In this document: piece after piece, positions 7,036-8,406 of the stretch
Layout: each line of letters opens with the position of its first letter
How positions within the stretch are numbered: position 1 is the stretch's first letter
Assembly (NCBI GenBank): GCA_013813615.1
Contig: JACCRJ010000275.1
Coordinates: 1 to 8,406, forward strand
Length of the DNA: 8,406 nt
Reading direction: 5' to 3'
Source: Lautropia sp.
Lineage (GTDB): Bacteria; Pseudomonadota; Gammaproteobacteria; Burkholderiales; Burkholderiaceae_E
Program-made: the position numbers and the translations under genes
Notes under the pieces: generated by a model
The model's input: only the letters and a program-made list of their open reading frames with translations
Databases searched by the model: none
What the model was told of the DNA's origin: nothing

Positions 7036-7071
7036 GGTACAGCGGATGCAGCGGGTGCAGCAGGTGCAGCG
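7036..7071 (-). repeat. Four-copy 9-bp tandem repeat at the dehydrogenase scar
   Basis: On the minus strand four consecutive 9-base units read CGCTGCACC, TGCTGCACC, CGCTGCATC and CGCTGTACC, a consensus with one change in each of copies 2-4. A partial GCTGCA follows. The array sits between the monooxygenase stop and the surviving dehydrogenase sequence and is not part of a recognisable protein. Confidence 0.8.
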
Positions 7072-7086
7072 CCGATCAGGGAAGGC

Positions 7087-8127
7087 TCAGGCCGCGACGC
7101 CGGCCAGCTCGCGGGTCCTTTGAGCGGCTGGAACCTCCCGGCACGCAAGCGGATTCTGTCCGCACCACAACGGCGAGAAATCGGCTGAGCCGGCGCTTTC
7201 GCACCGGCTGCGCAAGACCGACATGGTGGCGGTGGCCAGAGGGAATTCCGGCGCCGCCGCGTTCAACGGCCCGATCTCCCGCATGACCCGGTTGACGATG
7301 CCGCGTGCCGGCCTGCCGGTAAAAAGATTGGTGAGCGCAGTGTGGCGGGCTTTCGCATCCTGCAGCGCGGCACGATGCAGCGGCGTGATGGTGGATTCCG
7401 GGCAGAGCAGGTACGCGGTGCCCGCCTGTACGCCGGCGGCGCCCAGTGCGAGCGCAGCCGCGAGCCCCTCCGCGTCGGCAATCGCGCCGGCCGCGATCAC
7501 CGGCAGCCGAACCGCTCGAACCACCTGCGGCAGCAGGGCAAAGATGCCGACCTGGGTGGTGAGGTCGGCGGTCAGGAACATGCCGCGGTGGCCGCCTGCT
7601 TCGCTGCCCTGGGCGATGATCGCATCCACGCCGTGATCCTCCAGCCAGACCGCCTCGTCGACCGTCGTTGCCGACGACAGCACCTTCGCGCCCCACGACT
7701 TCACCCGCGCGAGCAGGTCGGGCGACGGCAGTCCGAAGTGGAAGCTGACCACGGCCGGTTTGAATTCGGCCAGCACGTCCGCCGCTTCTTCGGAAAACGG
7801 CAGTCGGCCGGGTCCTGCGGCGATCGCCTCGGCGTCGATGCCGAACTCGGCGAAGTACGGGGCGAGGGTGCGGCGCCAGGCGGCTTCACGCGCCGGCTCC
7901 GGCGACGGGGGCTGGTGACAGAAGAAGTTCACGTTGTAGGGCTTCGCGGTGCCGGCCGCGATCGCTGCCAATTCCTTGCGGATCCCCTCCGGGGACAGCA
8001 TCGCACAGGGCAGCGACCCCAGCCCGCCGGCGTTGGAGACGGCCATCGCCATCGCGCTGCCCTGGGCGCCCGCCATGGGTGCCTGGATGACCGGCAGATC
8101 GATGCCGAAGAGTTGCCTGATATCCAT
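7087..8127 (-). CDS. Nitronate monooxygenase, class I (2-nitropropane dioxygenase family)
   Basis: A 346-residue FMN-dependent TIM-barrel enzyme expected to oxidise alkyl nitronates, such as propionate 3-nitronate, with O2 to release nitrite. Motifs in order: IQAPMAGAQGS (14-24), SNAGGLGSL (31-39), NVNFFCH (65-71), the catalytic-site block AQGSEAGGHRG (172-182, His180), the phosphate-binding stretch LPVIAAGAIADAEG (208-221) and ALALGAAGVQAGTAYL (225-240). The C-terminal DFSPLWCGQNPLACREVPA matches the family end, so the gene is complete even though rearranged sequence begins just after its TGA. ATG at 8127 has GCAGG about 4 bases upstream and gives the usual N-terminus. There is no signal peptide. 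It starts 21 bases after the pentapeptide-repeat gene and is probably co-transcribed with it. Its role may be detoxification; the substrate is not shown by the sequence. Confidence 0.92.
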   Translation of the reverse strand: MDIRQLFGIDLPVIQAPMAGAQGSAMAMAVSNAGGLGSLPCAMLSPEGIRKELAAIAAGTAKPYNVNFFCHQPPSPEPAREAAWRRTLAPYFAEFGIDAEAIAAGPGRLPFSEEAADVLAEFKPAVVSFHFGLPSPDLLARVKSWGAKVLSSATTVDEAVWLEDHGVDAIIAQGSEAGGHRGMFLTADLTTQVGIFALLPQVVRAVRLPVIAAGAIADAEGLAAALALGAAGVQAGTAYLLCPESTITPLHRAALQDAKARHTALTNLFTGRPARGIVNRVMREIGPLNAAAPEFPLATATMSVLRSRCESAGSADFSPLWCGQNPLACREVPAAQRTRELAGVAA

Positions 8128-8148
8128 GTGCCTGCTCAGGCTACGCGG

Positions 8149-8406
8149 TCAGCGCAAGGCCTTGTCCAGTCCCTCGGCTGTATCCAGGCCCTTGGCCTTG
8201 TCCATACCTTTCGCGCCACGCAGGTTGACGCCGTCGAGGTCGGCTTCGGCGAAATCGGCGCCGGTCAGGGCGCCGCTCAGGTCCGCGCCGGAAAGTTTCA
8301 TTCGAAAGAAGCTGGCGCCGCTGAGGTTCGCGCCCTTCAGGTTCGCGAAGGTCATCAGCGAGCGGTTCACGTCGGCGCCTGCGAAGTTCACGCCGGCGAG
8401 GTTGGC
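8149..8406 (-). CDS. Pentapeptide-repeat protein, C-terminal part (5' end cut by window)
   Basis: The frame runs off the right edge, leaving 85 residues that start ANLAGVNFAGADVN. About nine A(N/D)LxG-type pentapeptides follow, for example FANLKGANLSGASF, LSGADLSGAL and TGADFAEADLDGVNLRG, the pattern of a right-handed quadrilateral beta-helix. The GTG at 8391 is an internal Val in a continuing repeat, not a start. After the helix comes a charged tail with three six-residue repeats, GMDKAK-GLDTAE-GLDKAL, then the terminal Arg. Function cannot be assigned: family members range from gyrase-protecting DNA mimics to structural or exported proteins, and the missing N-terminus would show any signal peptide. 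The nitronate monooxygenase gene follows after 21 bases. Confidence 0.88.
   Translation of the reverse strand, partial: ANLAGVNFAGADVNRSLMTFANLKGANLSGASFFRMKLSGADLSGALTGADFAEADLDGVNLRGAKGMDKAKGLDTAEGLDKALR

Noticed and set aside
6748..8127. Monooxygenase-dehydrogenase fusion protein
   Set aside because: A TGA at 7087-7089 ends the monooxygenase at its normal family C-terminus, so no fused product is expected without stop read-through.
1..8406. RNA genes, CRISPR arrays, insertion sequences, prophage or defence genes
   Set aside because: I looked on both strands and found no tRNA-like cloverleaf, spaced direct-repeat array, transposase motif or known defence domain.

Overview
The window looks like chromosomal DNA from a GC-rich proteobacterium, most likely a betaproteobacterium. 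The main evidence is the 68-residue omega subunit with its [10 protein letters not shown] start, the GreB with an 'MNKAFVK' acidic N-terminal extension, and the gmk-rpoZ-spoT block facing greB. These features match my memory of Burkholderiales-like genomes, but the order cannot be fixed from sequence alone.

Left part (1-1759, plus strand): the 3' three quarters of pmbA/tldE (TldD/TldE protease partner), then greB (transcript-cleavage elongation factor). A 150-base convergent gap (1760-1909) follows. It holds only weak hairpins.

Middle part (1910-5111, minus strand, read right to left): gmk (guanylate kinase), rpoZ (RNA polymerase omega) and spoT (bifunctional ppGpp synthetase/hydrolase). This is the classic stringent-response block: Gmk works in GMP/GDP metabolism, SpoT makes and breaks (p)ppGpp, and in E. 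coli omega forms part of a ppGpp site on RNA polymerase. GreB, which faces this block, acts on the same polymerase.

Right part (5174-8406, all minus strand): an accessory metabolic stretch. In transcription order it contains a pentapeptide-repeat protein (cut by the window edge), a class I nitronate monooxygenase, an 88-residue C-terminal remnant of a sorbosone/sugar dehydrogenase, a small periplasmic cytochrome c overlapping that remnant by 4 bases, and a D-tartrate dehydratase-like enolase-superfamily enzyme ending 62 bases before gmk. The dehydrogenase remnant lacks most of its gene. The missing part has been replaced by a 9-bp tandem repeat and the end of the monooxygenase gene, so this stretch appears rearranged or decaying.

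I see no tRNA, rRNA, insertion sequence, CRISPR array or phage gene. Most of the window is ordinary housekeeping sequence. The best second looks are the dehydrogenase scar and the orphaned cytochrome beside it, the tartrate dehydratase placed directly upstream of the gmk block, and the AT-rich patch in the 3' part of gmk.
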